The notes under the pieces were generated by a model. That model did not search any database, was not told where the DNA came from, and was given only the letters and a program-made list of their open reading frames with translations. The position numbers and the translations under genes are program-made. Positions 1-11,628 of a stretch of DNA of 64,000 bases are shown here, piece by piece. The stretch comes from Bidens hawaiensis (Eukaryota > Streptophyta > Magnoliopsida > Asterales > Asteraceae). Location: NCBI GenBank assembly GCA_021521415.1, contig JAIQDT010000191.1:620001-684000 (forward strand), written 5' to 3'. Position 1 is the first letter of the stretch, and each line of letters opens with the position of its first letter.

Positions 1-3000
1 TAAAGAATAGGTAAAACGAATTGCTGTTAATTCGTTATTTTTCCTTTAAGAATGAGCATAAAGAATTGCTGCTAATTCGTTATTTTTCCTCAACGAATGG
101 GCATAACGAGTTGCTATTAATACGTTATTTTTCCATTAACGAATTAGGTTTAAATCAGAGAACGTCAGAACATTACATGACATTCCCTTATCCTTCGGCG
201 ACGTCATTGCCGGAAAACCGGGATCTCGTCGGAAAAGCGAGATCTCACTCATTTTTCACCGTTTTTAACCGTTTTTTGTCTCGTTCGATCCAGTTCTGAG
301 CTAGGGTGACCCCTAAGCTCATCTTTTATTTTTCATTAAATGTCTTAACACAATTTTCAATAGAATTATTTAATAATAATTTATTGCTAACTCATTAATC
401 CTTTAAGGTATCTTTCATTAATTAATAAAGTCCAACTGCTTCTAATGTAATTAAATCATTCCTGTCTAAGTCCAAAGATCTTTCTGTCGTTCTTTCAAAC
501 TTAATTCGTTATCCAGTTCGTTAACGAAGGAGGCTATTTCGTTATTTCATTATTATAACGAATTGGTGTAGTGAATGGTTGTTCGTTCGTTATCCTTCCT
601 TAACGAATGGGCATAACGAATTGCTGCTAATTCTTTATTTTCTTATCGAATGGGTATAACGAATTGCTGTTAATTCGTAATTTTTCCAATACGAATGAGC
701 ATAACGAATTGCTACAAATTCGTTATTTTTGCTCAACGAATGGGCATAACGAATTGCAGTAAATTCATTATTTTTCCGTTAACGAATTAAGGTTAGGTCA
801 GAGAATGTCAGAACATTCCCTGACATTCCATTATCCTTCTGGGACCGTATTTCCGGCGTCATCATCGCCGAAAAATCGGGATCTCGCTAAAAAACGAGAT
901 CTCACTCGTTTTCCACCATTTTTCACTGTTTTTCATCTCGTTCGATCCAGATCTAAGCTAGGGTGACCCCTAAGTTCATCTTTTATTTTCATTAACTGTC
1001 TTAACACAATTTCCTTTAAAATTGTATAATAATATTTTATTGCTAACTCATTAATCCTTTAAGGTATCTTTCATCAGTTAATAAAGTCCAAGGGCTTCTT
1101 ATTTAATTAAATCATTCTTGTCTAAGTCCAGGGACCTTTCTGTCATTCTTTCAAACTTGATTCGTTATACAATTTGTTAACGAAGGCGGCTCATTCGTTA
1201 TTTCTTTATTATAACAAATTGGCATAGCGAATGGTTTTTCGTTATCCTTCCTCAACGAATTGGCATAACGAATTCCTGCTAATTCGGAATTTTTCTAAAC
1301 GAATGGGTATAACGAATTGTTGTTAATTCGTTATTTTTCATTTACGAATGAGCATTATGAATTGCTGCTAATTCGTTATTTTTCCTCAACGAATGGGTAT
1401 AACGAATTGTTGTTAATTCGTTATTTTTTCGTTAACAAATTAGGGTTAGGTCAGGGAATGTCAGAACGTTCCCTGACATTCCCTTATTCTTCCAGCGCCG
1501 TCATTGAATCAAACCGAGATCTCGCTAGAAAAGATAGATCTCACTCATTTTTAGCCATTTTTCGTCTTTTTCGATCCAGATCTGAGCTAAGGTGACCCCT
1601 AAGCTCATCTTTTGTTTTCATTAGTTGTCTTAACACAATTTCCATTAGAATTCTTTGGTAAAATTTTATTACTAACTCATTAATCCTTTAAGGTATCTTT
1701 CATCAATTAATAAAGTCCAAGTTCTTCTAATGTAATTAAATCATTCCTGTCTAAATCGAGGAACCTTTTTGTCGTTCTTTCAAACTTAATTCGTTATCCA
1801 GTTCCTTAACGAAGTAGGCTCCTTCGTTATTTCATTATTATAACGAATTTGCATAGCGAATGGTTGTTCGTTCGTTATCCTTCCTTAACGAATGGGCATA
1901 ACGAATTGCTGCTAATTCGATATTTTTCTTAACGAATGGGTATAAAGAATTGATGTTAATTCGTTATTTTTCCTTTACGAATGAGCATAACGAATTGCTT
2001 CTAATTCGTTATTTTTGCTCAACTAATGGGCATAACGAATTACTGTTAATTCGTTATTTTTCTGTTAACGAATTAGGGTTAGGCCAGAGAATGTCAGAAC
2101 ATTCCCTATCATTCCTTTATCCTTGTGGCACCGTATTTCCGGCGTCGTCATCGCCAGAAAACCGGGATCTCGCCTTAAAATCGAGATCTCACTCGTTTTC
2201 CACCATTTTTAACTGTTTTTCGTCTCGTTCGATCCAGATCTAAGCTTGGGTGACCCCTAAGCTCATCTTTAATTTTCATTAACTGTCTTAACACAATTAC
2301 CAATAGAATTCTTTAATAATATTTTATTTCTAACTCATAAATCTTTTAAGGTATCTTTCATCAATTAATAAATTTCAAGGGCTTCTTATGTAATTAAATT
2401 ATTCATGTCTAACTGTTGGGATCTTTCTGTCATTCTTTCAAACTTAATTCATTATCTAGTTCGTTAACGAAGGAGGCTCATTCGTTATTTCTTTATTATA
2501 ACGAATTGGCATAGCGAATGGTTGGTCGTTCGTTATACTTCCTTAACGAATGGGCATAATGAATTGCGGCTAATTCGTTATTTTCTTAACGAATGGGTAT
2601 TACAAAATGCTGTTAATTCGCTATTTTTCATTTACGAATGAGCATTATGAATTGCTGCTCATTCATTATTTTTCCTCAACGAATGGGCATAACGAATTGC
2701 TGTTAATTCGTTATTTTTCGTTAACGAATTAGGGTTAGGTCTGAGAATGTCAGAACATTCCCTAACATTACCTTATCCTTCCGGTGCTGTTATTGACGAA
2801 AAAAACCGAGATCTCGCCGGAAAAGCGAGATATCACTCGTTATTCACAGTTTTTCATCTCGTTCGATCCAGACCTAAGCTAAGGCGACCCCTAAGCTCAT
2901 CTTTTATTTTCATTAACTGTATTAACACAATTTCCATTAGAATTCTTTAGTAATATTTTATTGCTAACTCATTAATCCTTTAAGGTATCTTTCATCAATT

Positions 3001-5845
3001 AATAAAGTCCAAGGGCTTCTTATGTAATTAAATCATTCCTGTCTAAGTCCACGAACCTTTCTGTCATTCTTTCAAACTTAATTCGTTATACAGTTCGCTA
3101 ACGAAGGAGGCTCAATCGTTATTTCTTTATTATAATGAATTGGCATAGCGAATGGTAGTTCGTTATCCTTCCTTAACGAATGAGCATAACGACTTGCTGC
3201 TAACTCGTTATTTTTCTAAACGAATGGGTATAACGAATTTTTGTTAATTCGTTATTTTTCATTTACGAATGAGCATTATGAATTGGTGCTAATTCGTTAT
3301 TTTTCCTCAACGAATGGGCATAACGAATTGTTGTTACTTCGTTATTTTTCCGTTAACGAATTAGGATTAGGTTAGAGAATGTGAGAACATTCCTTGACAT
3401 TCCCTTATCCTTCTGGCGCCGTCATTGACGGAAAATCGAGATCTCACTCGTTTTTCACTCGTTATTCACAGTTTTTCATCTCGTTCGATCCAGATCTGAG
3501 CTAAGGCGACCCCTAAGCTCATCTTTTATTTTCATTATCTGTCTTAACACAATTTCCATTAGAATTCTTTAGTAATATTTTATTGCTAACTCATTAATCC
3601 TTTAAGGTATCTTTCATCAATTAATAAAGTCCAAGTGCTTCTAATATAATTAAATCATTCCTGTCTAAGCCCAGGAACCTTTCTGTCATTCTTTCAAACT
3701 TAATTCGTTATCCAGTTCGTTAACGAAGGAGGCTTCTTCGCTATTTCATTATTATAACGAATTGGCGTAGCGAATGGTTATTCGTTCGTTATCCTTCCTA
3801 AACGAATGGGCATAACGAATTGCTGCTAATTCGTTATTTTTTCTTAACGAATGGGTATAACGAATTGCTGTTAATTCGTTATTTTTCCTTTACGAATGAG
3901 CATAATGAATTGCTGCTAATTCGTTATTTTTGCTCAACGAATGGGCATAATGAATTGCTGTTAATTCGTTATTTTTTCGTTAACGAATTAGGGTTAGGTC
4001 AGAGAATGTCAGAACATTCCCTGACATTCCTTTATCTTTCTGGCACCGTATTTCCGGCGTCGTTATCGCCGGAAAACCGAGATCTCGCCATAAAAGCGAG
4101 ATCTCACTCGTTTTCCACCATTTTTATTTGTTTTTCGTCTCGTTCGATCCAGATTTAAGTTAGGGTGACCCCTAAGCTCATCTTTTATTTTCATTAACTG
4201 TCTTAACACAAGTTCCACTATAATTCTTTAAGAATATTTTATTTCTAACTCATTAATCATTTAAGGTATCTTTCATCAATTAATAAAGTCCAAGGGCTTC
4301 TTATGTAATTAAATTATTCATGTCTAAGAACATGGATCTTTCTGTAATTCTTTCAAACGTAATTCATTATCCAGTTCGTTAACGAAGGAGGCTTATTCGT
4401 TATTTCTTTAATATAACGAATTGGCATAGCAAATGGTTGTTCGTTCGTTATCCTTCCTTATCGAATGGGCATAACGAAATGCTGCTAATTCGTTATTTTT
4501 CTTAACGAGTGAGTATAAAAAGTTGCTGTTAATTCGTTATTTTTCATTTACGAATGAGCATTATGAATTTGCTGCTAATTCGTTATTTTTCCTCAACGAA
4601 TGGGCATAATGAATTGCTGTTAATTCGTTATTTTTTCGTTAACGAATTAGGGTTAGTTCAGAGAATATCAAAACATTCCCTGACATTCCCTTATTCTTCT
4701 GGCGTCGTCTTTCCGGCGCCCTCATCGCCAGAAAACCGGGATCTCACCGGAAGAGCGAGATCTCACTCGTTTTTCGTAGTTTTTCGTTTCGTTCGATCCA
4801 GATTTGAGCTAAGGTGACCCCTAAGCTCATCTTTTATTTTCATTTACTGTCTTAACACAATTTCCATTAGAATTTTTTAGTAATATTTTATTGCTAACTC
4901 ATTAATCCTTTAAGGTATCTTTCATTAATTAATAAAGTCCAAGTGCTTCTAATGTAATTAAATCATTCCTGTCTAAGCCCAGGAACCTTTCTGTCATTCT
5001 TTCAAACTTAATTCGTTATCCAGTTCGTTAACGAAGGAGGCTTCTTCGTTATTTCATTATTATAACGAATTGGCGTAGCGAATGGTTGTTCGTTCGTTAT
5101 CCTTCCTAAACGAATGGGCATAACGAATTGCTGCTAATTCGTTATTTTTCTTAACGAATGGGTATAATAATTGCTGTTAATTCGTTATTTTTCCTTTACG
5201 AATGAGCATAATGAATTGCTGCTAATTCGTTATTTTTGCTCAACGAATGGGCATAACGAATTGCCGTTAATTTTTTCGTTAACGAATTAGGGTTAGGTCA
5301 GAGAATGTCAGGATATTCCCTGACATTCCTTTATCCTTCTGGCACCGTATTTTCGGCGTCGTTATCGCCGGAAAACCGAGATCTCGCCATAAAAGCGACA
5401 TCTCACTCGTTTTCCACCATTTTTAATTGTTTTTTGTCTCGTTCGATCCAGATTTAAGCTAGGGTGACCCCTAAGCTCATCTTTAAATTGTTTCTGTCAT
5501 TCTTTCAAACTTAATTCGTTATCCAGTTCGTTAACGAAGGAGGCTCCTTCGTTATTTCTTTATTATAAAGAATTGGCATTGCGAATGGTTGTTTGTTCGT
5601 TATCCTTCCTTAACGAATGGTCATAACGAATTCCTGGTAATTCATTATTTTTCTTAACGAATGGATATAACGAATTGCTGTTAATTCTTTATGTTTCCTT
5701 TACGAATGAGCATAACGAATTGTTGCTAATTTGTTATTATTCCTTAACGAATGGGCATAACAAATTGCTGTTAATTCGTTATTTTTCCGTTAACGAATTA
5801 GGGTTAGGTTAGCGAATGTCAGAACATTTCCTGACACCGGCTCGT
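1..5845. repeat. Satellite array, ~640-bp monomer
   Basis: The landmark 'gtgacccctaagctcatctt' (or close variants) recurs near 305, 965, 1595, 2250, 2885, 3508, 4165, 4815 and 5465, so monomers measure about 625-660 bp. Each monomer has a conserved AT-rich half (taactcattaatcctttaagg), a segment with TTCGTTAACGAAGG, a block of about four 45-bp subrepeats, and a segment with GAATGTCAGAACATTCC followed by CCGGCG-type sequence. Two monomer types alternate: a long type with an extra 'tatttccggcgtc' and a short type with 'gtcattg'. The last unit (from about 5485) has lost roughly 200 bp. The array starts before the window. Short open frames here repeat one peptide and are not genes. Confidence 0.95.
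3807..3995. repeat. Representative block of 45-bp hairpin subrepeats
   Basis: This is one of about nine such blocks. Four units of about 43-45 bp follow the pattern AACGAATGGGCAT, AACGAATTGCTG(C/T)T, AATTCGTTATTTTTCC. Within a unit, ATAACGAATT and AATTCGTTAT are perfect 10-bp inverted repeats around a 6-nt loop (GCTGCT or GCTGTT). The two loop variants alternate along the block, so units are organised in pairs. Confidence 0.85.
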
Positions 5846-6184
5846 CGTTTCGCGACTAGATATAGCAGGTTTGAGACCATGCAATATCATATTAACATTA
5901 ACTCGGATCGATGCTCGGTTTTTCTTGGTTATTTCAGCTAGAAAAAAGAGAAAGATGAGAGAGAGCTTAAGTGTGTGTTTTGGGTGGTGTATGGAATGGA
6001 TGAGAATAAATGAATTATGGGTTAATTAAGGTTTATATACCATGGGTCATGGGCTTAAGCCCATAGTTTTTCTCCTTTCCTTATAAACCCAGTTAATTAC
6101 CCATATTACTTAACCCAACACAATCCCGACTCATAATAACTCATATTTTGTCTTATTAACCGAAACGAGAATCGGGATGTTACA
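5846..6184 (-). mobile_element. LTR start of element H (minus strand), joined to the satellite
   Basis: Read on the minus strand, an LTR begins at 6184 with TGTAACATCCCG. It has a TATA-like stretch near 6030-6040 (TATATAAACC) and then 'caaaacacacacttaag' near 5970. LTRs F (21066) and E (62951) share this layout: TGTAACATCC start, TATA about 185 bp in, then an AAACACACA segment. There is no boundary before the satellite: the LTR reads into the first satellite segment at about 5845. Confidence 0.6.
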
Positions 6185-6451
6185 TAAACTGCCAATAACG
6201 TTGATCAAGTGTTATTAGTTGTTGACTTTACTTAACCATTCTAAACACTTCTTGTTTGTGACTACATTGGTTTTCTATCAACCACATCAATAAATTAAAT
6301 AAAAAAAACATCCCCGCATATATTGAAACATCATGGTTACATCTTGGCATGCAGCTGCCCCCAGTTGGCATTTCTAGTCCTTCCCTTAACCGTTTGAGTC
6401 CAAGCATCAAAGGATGCCCAGATCTCTCACACGTTAGCTCTGATACCAACT
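6185..6451 (-). mobile_element. Element H internal remnant with primer-binding site
   Basis: On the minus strand the primer-binding site TGGTATCAGAGC (6437-6448) is a perfect 12-nt match to the plant initiator-Met tRNA type. It is followed by about 250 bp of leader (LVSELTCERSGHPLM in translation), which then meets the LTR start at 6184. Gag and pol are absent, so nearly the whole internal region has been deleted. Confidence 0.6.
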
Positions 6452-6515
6452 TGTAAGACCTTAAAACCAGGGAGTCCTACAGTTGGTAATCATTCCAAAC
6501 AAAGTCAAATATATA
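6452..6515 (-). mobile_element. Element H 5' LTR stub
   Basis: On the minus strand this ends with ...TTTTAAGGTCTTACA directly before the primer-binding site spacer. The end resembles those of LTRs E (AGGGCCTTACA) and F (GGGGCCTTAC). Only 64 bp remain before the truncated Sirevirus LTR at 6516. Confidence 0.5.
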
Positions 6516-6872
6516 TAGATTGGTTGTTTTGGGTTTAGATATGGTGTCACACAAGTTCGCCTGATGTAAGCGAACTTGTGGACAAGCGAAGTTAAGACAA
6601 CTTCGCCTTGTCTGTTAGGCGAAGTTGTCGAGGCCTATATAAGCCTAACTTCGGCTTGTTTAGAAAAAAAGTTTTTTTTTGGGCAGTACGTGTAAGTGAT
6701 ATTCGAGATCACGTGTTGAAGAGTTGCAATACAACGTGTTTATTAGTATTGTAACGTGTGTTTGTGTATCGTCTCAACGTATTATATATCTTACGCTCGT
6801 ATCGTATTACGTGGGTATTCCGCACCCTCGTGTTACGAGATACTCCTGTGTAGATCCGGCTGGGAACCTACA
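6516..6872 (+). repeat. Sirevirus 5' LTR (5'-truncated)
   Basis: These 357 bp match 19206-19562 with six substitutions by eye and no gaps (about 98.3% identity). The first 60 bp of the 3' LTR (19146-19205) are missing here; the sequence to the left belongs to element H. The LTR ends ...GGGAACCTACA. A TATATAAG box lies at about 6635. Confidence 0.9.
6596..6643 (+). promoter_or_regulatory. U3 hairpin and TATA box
   Basis: GACAACTTCGCC (6596-6607) and GGCGAAGTTGTC (6618-6629) are perfect 12-bp inverted repeats with a 10-nt loop. A TATATAAG box follows within about 6 bp. The 3' LTR keeps both arms exactly, but its TATA reads TATATATG. A second, weaker pair (AAGTTCGC/GCGAACTT) lies just upstream at about 6554-6578. 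The position fits a promoter; the function of the hairpin is inference. Confidence 0.6.
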
Positions 6873-6874
6873 AT

Positions 6875-6886
6875 TGGTATCAGAGC
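6875..6886 (+). other. Primer-binding site (tRNA-iMet type)
   Basis: TGGTATCAGAGC begins two bases after the LTR end (6872). It matches the canonical plant primer-binding site complementary to the 3' end of initiator methionine tRNA. Confidence 0.9.
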
Positions 6887-7085
6887 TTTTGCTCCTCGTG
6901 ATTGTGTGGTTCGGGATTATCACACGGGTGTCAAGATCGTTCCGTTTGACTATTCGCGGAACGAGTTTACGTTGAAATACCTAGTTTTTGTGTCTTACCC
7001 ATCTTCCACCATCAAATATAACCCATTACACCTTCACATACCTCGCAATACGTCAAATTAAAACCTGCAAAAACCTTGTGTTCAT

Positions 7086-7300
7086 CAGGCGAAGTTGCCG
7101 TTATCGTTTGTAGGGTTTAAGCGAACTTATAAGGTCTAAGCGAAGTTATAGAGAAAGCGAAGTTGGGAAGTTAAGCGAAGTTAAGTTGTTTAGCGAAGTT
7201 ATAGTGCAAGCGAAGTTAAGGACAAGCGAAGATAGGAAGAAGCAGCGAAGTTAAGCAGGCGAAGTTAAGCTCAAGCGAAGTTAAGCACAACTTCGCCATC
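7086..7300 (+). repeat. Leader array of GCGAAGTT motifs
   Basis: In about 210 bp of the untranslated leader there are nine exact direct copies of GCGAAGTT, two one-mismatch copies (GCGAACTT, GCGAAGAT) and one inverted copy (AACTTCGC near 7290). Spacing is irregular, about 14-18 bp. The motif also occurs in both LTRs and in the 3' noncoding region of this element. Confidence 0.85.
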
Positions 7301-7368
7301 TGATCAATGTTCAAAATAAAGAAAAATTAAATACTTTCTTTGTATTTCGAGACGTGTTTCTTTCAACT

Positions 7369-9980
7369 ATGACTTCGATAAACATTACAGAACTGGTAAA
7401 AAGGGAGGTTGAAGCCGGTTCAGCAACTAAAGCTCCAAAAATGCTTAAGGGTACCGATTTCGTTGCATGGAAAGATCGGTTTGAACAGTACGTGAAGTAT
7501 CAAGACGCTAAGATGTGGGTTTGCATTCAAGATGGATACATTCCACCAACATCCTTGTTTGAAGGTCATGATCAAATTAAGAAGTACAGTAAGATGGAAG
7601 AGGAGGAAAAGAAAATGTATGAGGCAGAGAGTAAAGCTCATGCAGCAATAACCATGGCTCTTCCACAAGAGATTCTTCATACCTTCAAGAAGTACAAAAC
7701 TGCTAGAGAGCTATGGGAAGCACTAGAAAATCGTTATGAAGGTAATGTGGGGATACGTGCTTCCAAGACAAAGCTGCTAAAAACCCAATTCTCTGTATTC
7801 AAGTACTTGAAAAATGAATCACTTGAGGATATCATCACCAGATATTATCACTTGATGACCGAACTTAGTAATTACTCCATTGAATATAAAGAAGAAGAGA
7901 TAGTAGAGAAACTTCTTGATGCTCTTCCACCGAAATGGGAAATGTATACGGTTTTGATGAGAGAGGATAAAGAATTTGCCAATATTGATTTGGAAACAGC
8001 AGTCAATAAGTTACGAAATTTTGAACTTAACATTGTTCGGAAGGAGACACCAACTGATCAGGTTCAGGATCCGGGAATGTATGGTGCGAAAGTCACTTCA
8101 AGTTCAAGTTCAAAGTCAGAATCCTCTGCCTACTACTCAAAGGGAGAATCAAATTCAAACTCAACTCGTGATGGTCATGTGATTCTCAATATGGATGGCG
8201 ACGTATGTTTCGTAGCTGGAGGTAGTAATCCTTCAAAACCTCAAGCCACAACTGGAAATCTCTCGTCAAATGTTCCGAGCTACAACTACTCACAAATGCC
8301 CATGAGTGTTAAATCAGCTGAACAACAGTTTGCTCTTTATGCATCCTTCATTGAATCTTATGAGAACTACATCAAAGGTAAAATAGTCGACCCTGCAACT
8401 TTGGATGAAGACTATGATCAGATCGATGCTGATGATTTGGAGGAGATGGATCTGCTGTGGCAGATGGCTATGATAGTAAGAAGGGTAAAAGGATTCATGA
8501 AGAAAGACCAGGGTTTGATAAATCATAGGTTCGATGTTACAACTGTCAACAGAATGGTCACTTTGCTAAGGAATGTACAAATGAGAGAGTCGAACGAAGT
8601 CAGAACAGGCCTGCACAACAGAATGGGGGTGGTAGTGAGAATAGAGCTATGGTATCTAGACAGAATGGTGGATACAACTGGAATATACAAGTTGCGGAAG
8701 TGTTCGAACAGGCTAATTTGGTAAACATCGAAACTGGAGGAAGTGAGCGGGAGACGGAGAAAATCAAGCATATATGGCAGAAGTGAACGATCAGCTCTCT
8801 GAAGTAAGTTCTGAACCTCATTGTAGACAATGTGAAAATCTGTCTGAACAATTGAAACAGTAACTGATCAGTTTATTAGTTTGGATGCACAATTTAAAAC
8901 GTTAAAAGAAGATCATCACTACACTAAAACTAGAGAAAACAGTTACTCGGTAAAAATAAAAGCTAGTGAAAAGGATATCAGAATACTTAAAGCAAGTCTA
9001 GCTGATAAAATACAAGTAATTGATCTTAGTTATGAAGTATTAGAAGAAAAAACCAAACTGATTGCTGAAAGAGATAAACAGATAGCTGATTACCAGGTAA
9101 AAGTGGTGGAACTAAAAGAAAAATTGAACAATTTAGAAACTCTTCAGCAATGCTTGATCACATCATAAGTGTTCAAAGTTCCCCAGTTAACAAAGGGGGA
9201 ATTGGATTTTCTGAAGTTCCACCACCGTATAACAATAATTATACCTATAATCCTAGTAATCAGAAATATGCTGATGTTGAGATTAGTCAGACAGTTCCAG
9301 TCAAAATTTCGACTAAAGAACCTGAAGTTAATAAGAGCGAAACGAGTAAGCCAATTTCCAATGTTGAGATTTCTTTTCCTAGCTCTGTCTCATCAAATTC
9401 GGACAAGTCATCCGAATCGGGTGAGATAAAAGAAGAGGTAGTGTTACTAAAACGTGGGGAGGAATATAAGCCTGATGAAAAGAATTCTTCCCTAAACCCG
9501 TTCGTCCCACCATATGTTAGACAAACGGGTAGTAATGCAACCTCGACATCTGCAACAACTGTTGAGACGAAAGTTGAACACAGAAGTTGTTTCAGATGCA
9601 ATCAAATAGGACACCTTATTGCTGATTGTCCTCTAAACCAGAGAATATTTAGAGGTATGAGGCCTTCGAAAACTGAGAATAAAAGGAATTTTAATTATAA
9701 TACGGGTAAGATTGCGAACTCATCAAATTTCAGATATTGGACTAATCCAAGATTTCAAAGAAATCGGTCTCAGTTTTTCCCAGTTAACAACCAAACCAAC
9801 AATTATAACTCAGTTAATTCACTAAGGTTTGGATTGCCTCATAGTCAATCCTCGAGAAGGTTTCCTTTCAGAACTTACAGAAATCATTCTCAAACTGACT
9901 TTGGGCAACCAAAGTGCTGGATTCCGGTCAACAGATTTAATCAACCCAAGACCAGTAGGTCTTGGGTCCCCAGATTTTAA
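7369..9980 (+). pseudogene. Sirevirus gag (frameshifted)
   Basis: Gag forms the particle and packages element RNA. The ATG at 7369 opens MTSINITELVKREVEAG. The copia Gag core (WKDRFEQYVKYQDAKMWVCI, then ARELWEALENRYEG) occupies about the first 230 residues. The frame shifts near 8460. In the next frame a TAG (8526) precedes a CCHC knuckle at 8535-8576 (CYNCQQNGHFAKEC). Further breaks occur near 8784 and 8862. A lysine/glutamate-rich coiled coil follows (8881-9168), overlapping the next frame at 9150. A second knuckle (CFRCNQIGHLIADC) starts at 9588, and a basic N/R-rich tail ends at TAA 9978. A long Gag with coiled coil is typical of Sireviruses, where that region is reported to bind dynein light chain. 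At least three frame changes make it non-functional. Confidence 0.8.
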
Positions 9981-10460
9981 TCTTTTTCTCTAATTGTGCA
10001 GGAACAGTCGAACAGGGCTGTAAACAATCTGTGGGTTGTGGATAGTGGTTGTTCCCGACACATGACTGGTAACAAGAATTTGTTACGTGATTGGAAACCT
10101 GTTCGAGGTGGTAGGGTTAGTTTCGCTGGAGAGAGTGGAGGTAGAATCAGTGGTATTGGAACTGTGACGAATGGAAAAATGAAGTTAGAGAAGGTGAATT
10201 TTGTAGAAGAATTGAAGCATAACTTGCTGAGTGTATCTCAGATTTGTGACAAAGAATACACGGTGCATTTTACTAAAAACGAGGCAATCGTCCTTTATCC
10301 TGGTTTCAAGATACCAGAGGCATGGGTGGTAATGAGAGCTCCAAGAGAAAAGAATACGTATGTAATGGATATGAGGTCAACTGAGATGACAACAGGAGAA
10401 TCATGTCTTCTGTCAAAGGCAACTGAGTCTGAGTCAGAGTTATGGCATCGAAGAATGTGA
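9981..10460 (+). pseudogene. Sirevirus protease and integrase N-terminus
   Basis: This is in the same frame as the end of gag, beyond the TAA at 9978-9980. The aspartic protease site is WVVDSGCSRHMTG (D-S-G). The pre-integrase start (ESELWHRRM) follows at the end. TGA 10458-10460 interrupts the usual WHRRLGHI-type zinc motif exactly where glycine (GGA) is expected. The segment is otherwise open. Whether readthrough of the gag TAA was once used cannot be told from this copy. Confidence 0.8.
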
Positions 10461-11628
10461 CATATACATCTTCGCAAGATGAATTACATTGTCAAGAATG
10501 GGCTGGTGCTTGGTGTTCCCTTAAAGAATTTTAACTTTGAAGATCAATGCTTGTCGTGCAAGAAGGTTAACTCAATTGTCAGTACCCTAGACCTACTTCA
10601 TATGGATCACTTTGGTCCCGTGAATGTAAAGAGTCTAGGTGGAACGTCATACTGCTTGGTTGTAACCGATGACTACTCTCGATACTCTTGGGTATACTTT
10701 CTGAAGGCAAATATTGTTGGTAATTAACTTGATGACCAAGGTTGAAAATATTGTTGGGCGAAAGGTTAAGTACATCAGGAGTGATAATGGTACAGAGTTC
10801 AAGAACTACCAGATGGAGATGTTCTGCTTACAGAAAGGGATAGACCATCAATACAGCGCCCCGTATACTCCGCAACAAAATGGGGTAGCTGAGAGGAAGA
10901 ATAGAACGCTAATTGAAAGAGCCAGAACCATGCTGGCAGATGCTAAACTTCCCGTGGTGTTCTGGGCTGACGCTGTTGCCACAGCCTGTTATATCCTTAA
11001 TCGTGTTTTAACTGCTAAAAGTTTAAATAAAACTTGTTATGAACTCATGCATGGTAGAAAGCCAAACCTGAATGGTCTTGAACCTTTCGGGTCCCCATGT
11101 ACGATATTAAAGACAAACTCAAAATTTGGTGAAAAAGCCGACGAAGGTATTTTAGTCGGATATGTTGTTGGGACACCCAACAGAAGAGTCTTTAATTTAT
11201 CGAACAGCAAGGTTGAGGTGGTATGTAACACTGACATTACGAGTTACAAATCACCAAAGCCTAGCACGAGACCTGATGAAGCTTTCGACTATGATAAACT
11301 ATTCAAATCTTTTAATATGCCTTACTTGGGTTTTGCAGAAGTTGATGAGAAAATTGCTTCACAGATTTTGTATGACGAGGAGGAGAATATTGTGCAACGT
11401 CTGCAATACGACGAAAGTCAACCTTCCTCATCAAGTGCCGTTGATACTCCTGCTGCCTCTACTGAAGAAGAATTCTACAACCCATTTCACTCTCAACATC
11501 AATCACCCACTGATAATCTCTCTTCGAATTTAGAAAACAATCTGGAAGACGGTCCGATTCAGACTACTGCAATTCACAAAAATCACCCTTTGGGGAATGT
11601 GATAGGTAATCTGTCTGACGGTGTTTAA
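10461..11628 (+). pseudogene. Sirevirus integrase
   Basis: Integrase inserts element cDNA. After the TGA, the frame continues HIHLRKM...CLSCKK (zinc-binding remainder). The core's first Asp is in LLHMDHFGPV, followed by DDYSRYSWVYF. Between CLSCKK and LLHMD about ten residues usual for the family are missing. The frame shifts near 10714-10727. The second Asp is in YIRSDNGTEF and the Glu in PQQNGVAERKNRTL. The C-terminal part ends with NLSDGV and an in-frame TAA at 11626-11628, where the downstream frame shows reading once continued. The D,D,E residues are present, but the gene is broken at four points. Confidence 0.85.

Noticed and set aside
21..4817. Repeated 67-112 residue frames with LLIRYFS motifs (21-299, 1317-1595, 1950-2243, 3820-4158 and others)
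   Set aside because: They are translations of the satellite subrepeats. The frame recurs because the 45-bp unit is a multiple of three; there is no start context or homology.
1..5845. CRISPR-like pattern of repeats and spacers
   Set aside because: Repeats are contiguous 45-bp and 640-bp tandem units without unique spacers, in a plant genome.
9978..10002. Intron 3' splice site between gag and protease (tctttttctctaattgtgcag)
   Set aside because: The sequence looks like one, but I found no matching 5' site or evidence of splicing; noted only as a possibility.
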